From: a bacterium
Lineage (GTDB): Bacteria > Vulcanimicrobiota > Vulcanimicrobiia > Vulcanimicrobiales > Vulcanimicrobiaceae
Direction: 5' to 3'
Length of the DNA: 14,562 nucleotides
NCBI GenBank assembly: GCA_021807645.1
Contig: JAKBCP010000004.1
Coordinates: 1 to 14,562 of the forward strand
Positions 13,930-14,562 of the stretch are shown one piece after another; position 1 is the stretch's first letter, and each line of letters starts with the position of its first letter. The notes beneath the pieces were generated by a model. That model searched no databases, was not told the origin of the DNA, and saw only the letters and a program-made list of their open reading frames with translations. The position numbers and the translations under genes are program-made.

Positions 13930-14562
13930 CTACGGCGGGCAGGTAACGATCCACGCATCGAGCGCCGGATGTTTAAGAATCGTCGTGTCGCCGAGCGCCG
14001 CCGCTGCGGGGCAATAGGTCGAAGTAAATTGCGTCGCCGTCGTAACGTCGTCGTATTCGACGTCGACGATGAATTTATGTTGCGCTCGTAACGGCGTATC
14101 GGCAGCGCACCACTCCTGTGCCCAACAGCTTTCGTTAATCGCGAAATCGACGGTCGACGCGATCGTCGGCAACATCTCCGGTGCGTTCTTCAGCCCGACC
14201 GCGAGCCCGTCGGAGTGCGCGAAAGCGGCTAAGTTGGTGAGATAGTTCTCGTCATCCTGAAGCGTGAGCGGAAAACCCGTGGTATTGGAATATCCATCGA
14301 CGTTGTCGAACTCCACGCCGTCAAACCCCTTCGTTCGACAGGTCGCGATTCGTGCATCCATGATCGGCGCGAGGATATCGATGCGGCGAATGTCGAGCCA
14401 GCGTTCGTTCGGATAGCCTGCGTAGGTATCGCCAAGTACGACCGCCGGAAAGCTCGACGCATCGGAGCGCCAGTTTTCGTAACTCCCCGCGTCGACGTAG
14501 CAGACGGCGCGCCCTCCGGCAGCATGCAACGAAGCGACATCGCTTGCCGTGGTCGCTTCCCA
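13930..14562 (-). CDS. GH114-family glycoside hydrolase (endo-alpha-1,4-polygalactosaminidase-like), 5' end beyond window
   Basis: The minus-strand frame stays open to the window edge. The last 210 codons are seen, beginning WEATTASDVASLHAAG, so the TTG at 14529 is internal and the true start lies outside. The order of motifs fits the GH114 TIM barrel: AVCYVDAGSYENWRSDASSFP, then ERWLDIR and ILAPIMDARIATCRTKGFDGVEFDNVDGY, then TGFPLT and LAAFAHSDGLAVGLKN, then FAINESCWAQEWC. The acidic cluster in GFDGVEFDNVDGY is the likely active-site strand end. Known GH114 enzymes cut galactosaminogalactan-type polymers and are usually secreted, but the signal region is not in view. The exact substrate cannot be read from the sequence. 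Confidence 0.85.
   Translation of the reverse strand, partial: WEATTASDVASLHAAGGRAVCYVDAGSYENWRSDASSFPAVVLGDTYAGYPNERWLDIRRIDILAPIMDARIATCRTKGFDGVEFDNVDGYSNTTGFPLTLQDDENYLTNLAAFAHSDGLAVGLKNAPEMLPTIASTVDFAINESCWAQEWCAADTPLRAQHKFIVDVEYDDVTTATQFTSTYCPAAAALGDTTILKHPALDAWIVTCPP

Overview
The window is GC-rich, densely coded bacterial chromosome. The organism is probably a diderm from an under-studied phylum. My best guess is Vulcanimicrobiota/Eremiobacterota (WPS-2). That guess is inference. It rests on the style of the secreted lipoproteins (lipobox, then a GSTIPKQTNGA linker, then an Ig-like domain with a SPAYVSPATQSMT motif, then a beta-propeller) and on a CGCCGAGTAGCTG...GTATCGAGG type of intergenic hairpin element. 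No rRNA, tRNA, CRISPR array, transposase or phage gene is visible.

Layout. Bases 2-1204 (+) hold the 3' part of a probable DUF4367-like (anti-sigma-factor-type) gene, an isochorismatase-family hydrolase, and a 69-bp relic that repeats the end of the first gene. Bases 1328-5801 (+) form a two-gene operon: an ABC ATPase, then, 1 bp later, a 1200-residue fusion of an ABC-2-type permease with an M1 metallopeptidase. Bases 6015-6806 (+) encode a DUF4239 membrane protein. Bases 6870-10820 (-) hold a tandem family of secreted lipoproteins. Two are intact paralogues, each with seven propeller-blade motifs, and a third survives only as its last 54 codons. Bases 11028-11786 (+) encode a divergently transcribed small lipoprotein, preceded by a hairpin-rich leader and followed by a strong terminator. 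Bases 11854-12093 (-) carry a short convergent reading frame that looks like a gene 3' end. Bases 12070-13317 (+) encode a POT/PTR-like MFS transporter. Bases 13340-13465 are an intergenic hairpin element running into a 21-bp x 5 tandem repeat. Bases 13504-13926 (+) encode a small hypothetical protein. Bases 13930-14562 (-) are the C-terminal part of a GH114-family glycoside hydrolase that runs off the window.

Themes. Most products act at or outside the membrane: exported lipoproteins, transporters, an extracytoplasmic peptidase and a polysaccharide-active hydrolase. The clearest operon is ATPase plus permease-peptidase. The most unusual evolutionary signal is three separate places where only the 3' end of a gene appears to survive (1136-1204, 6870-7034, 11854-about 12020). 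Two of them can be matched to an intact paralogue inside this same window.
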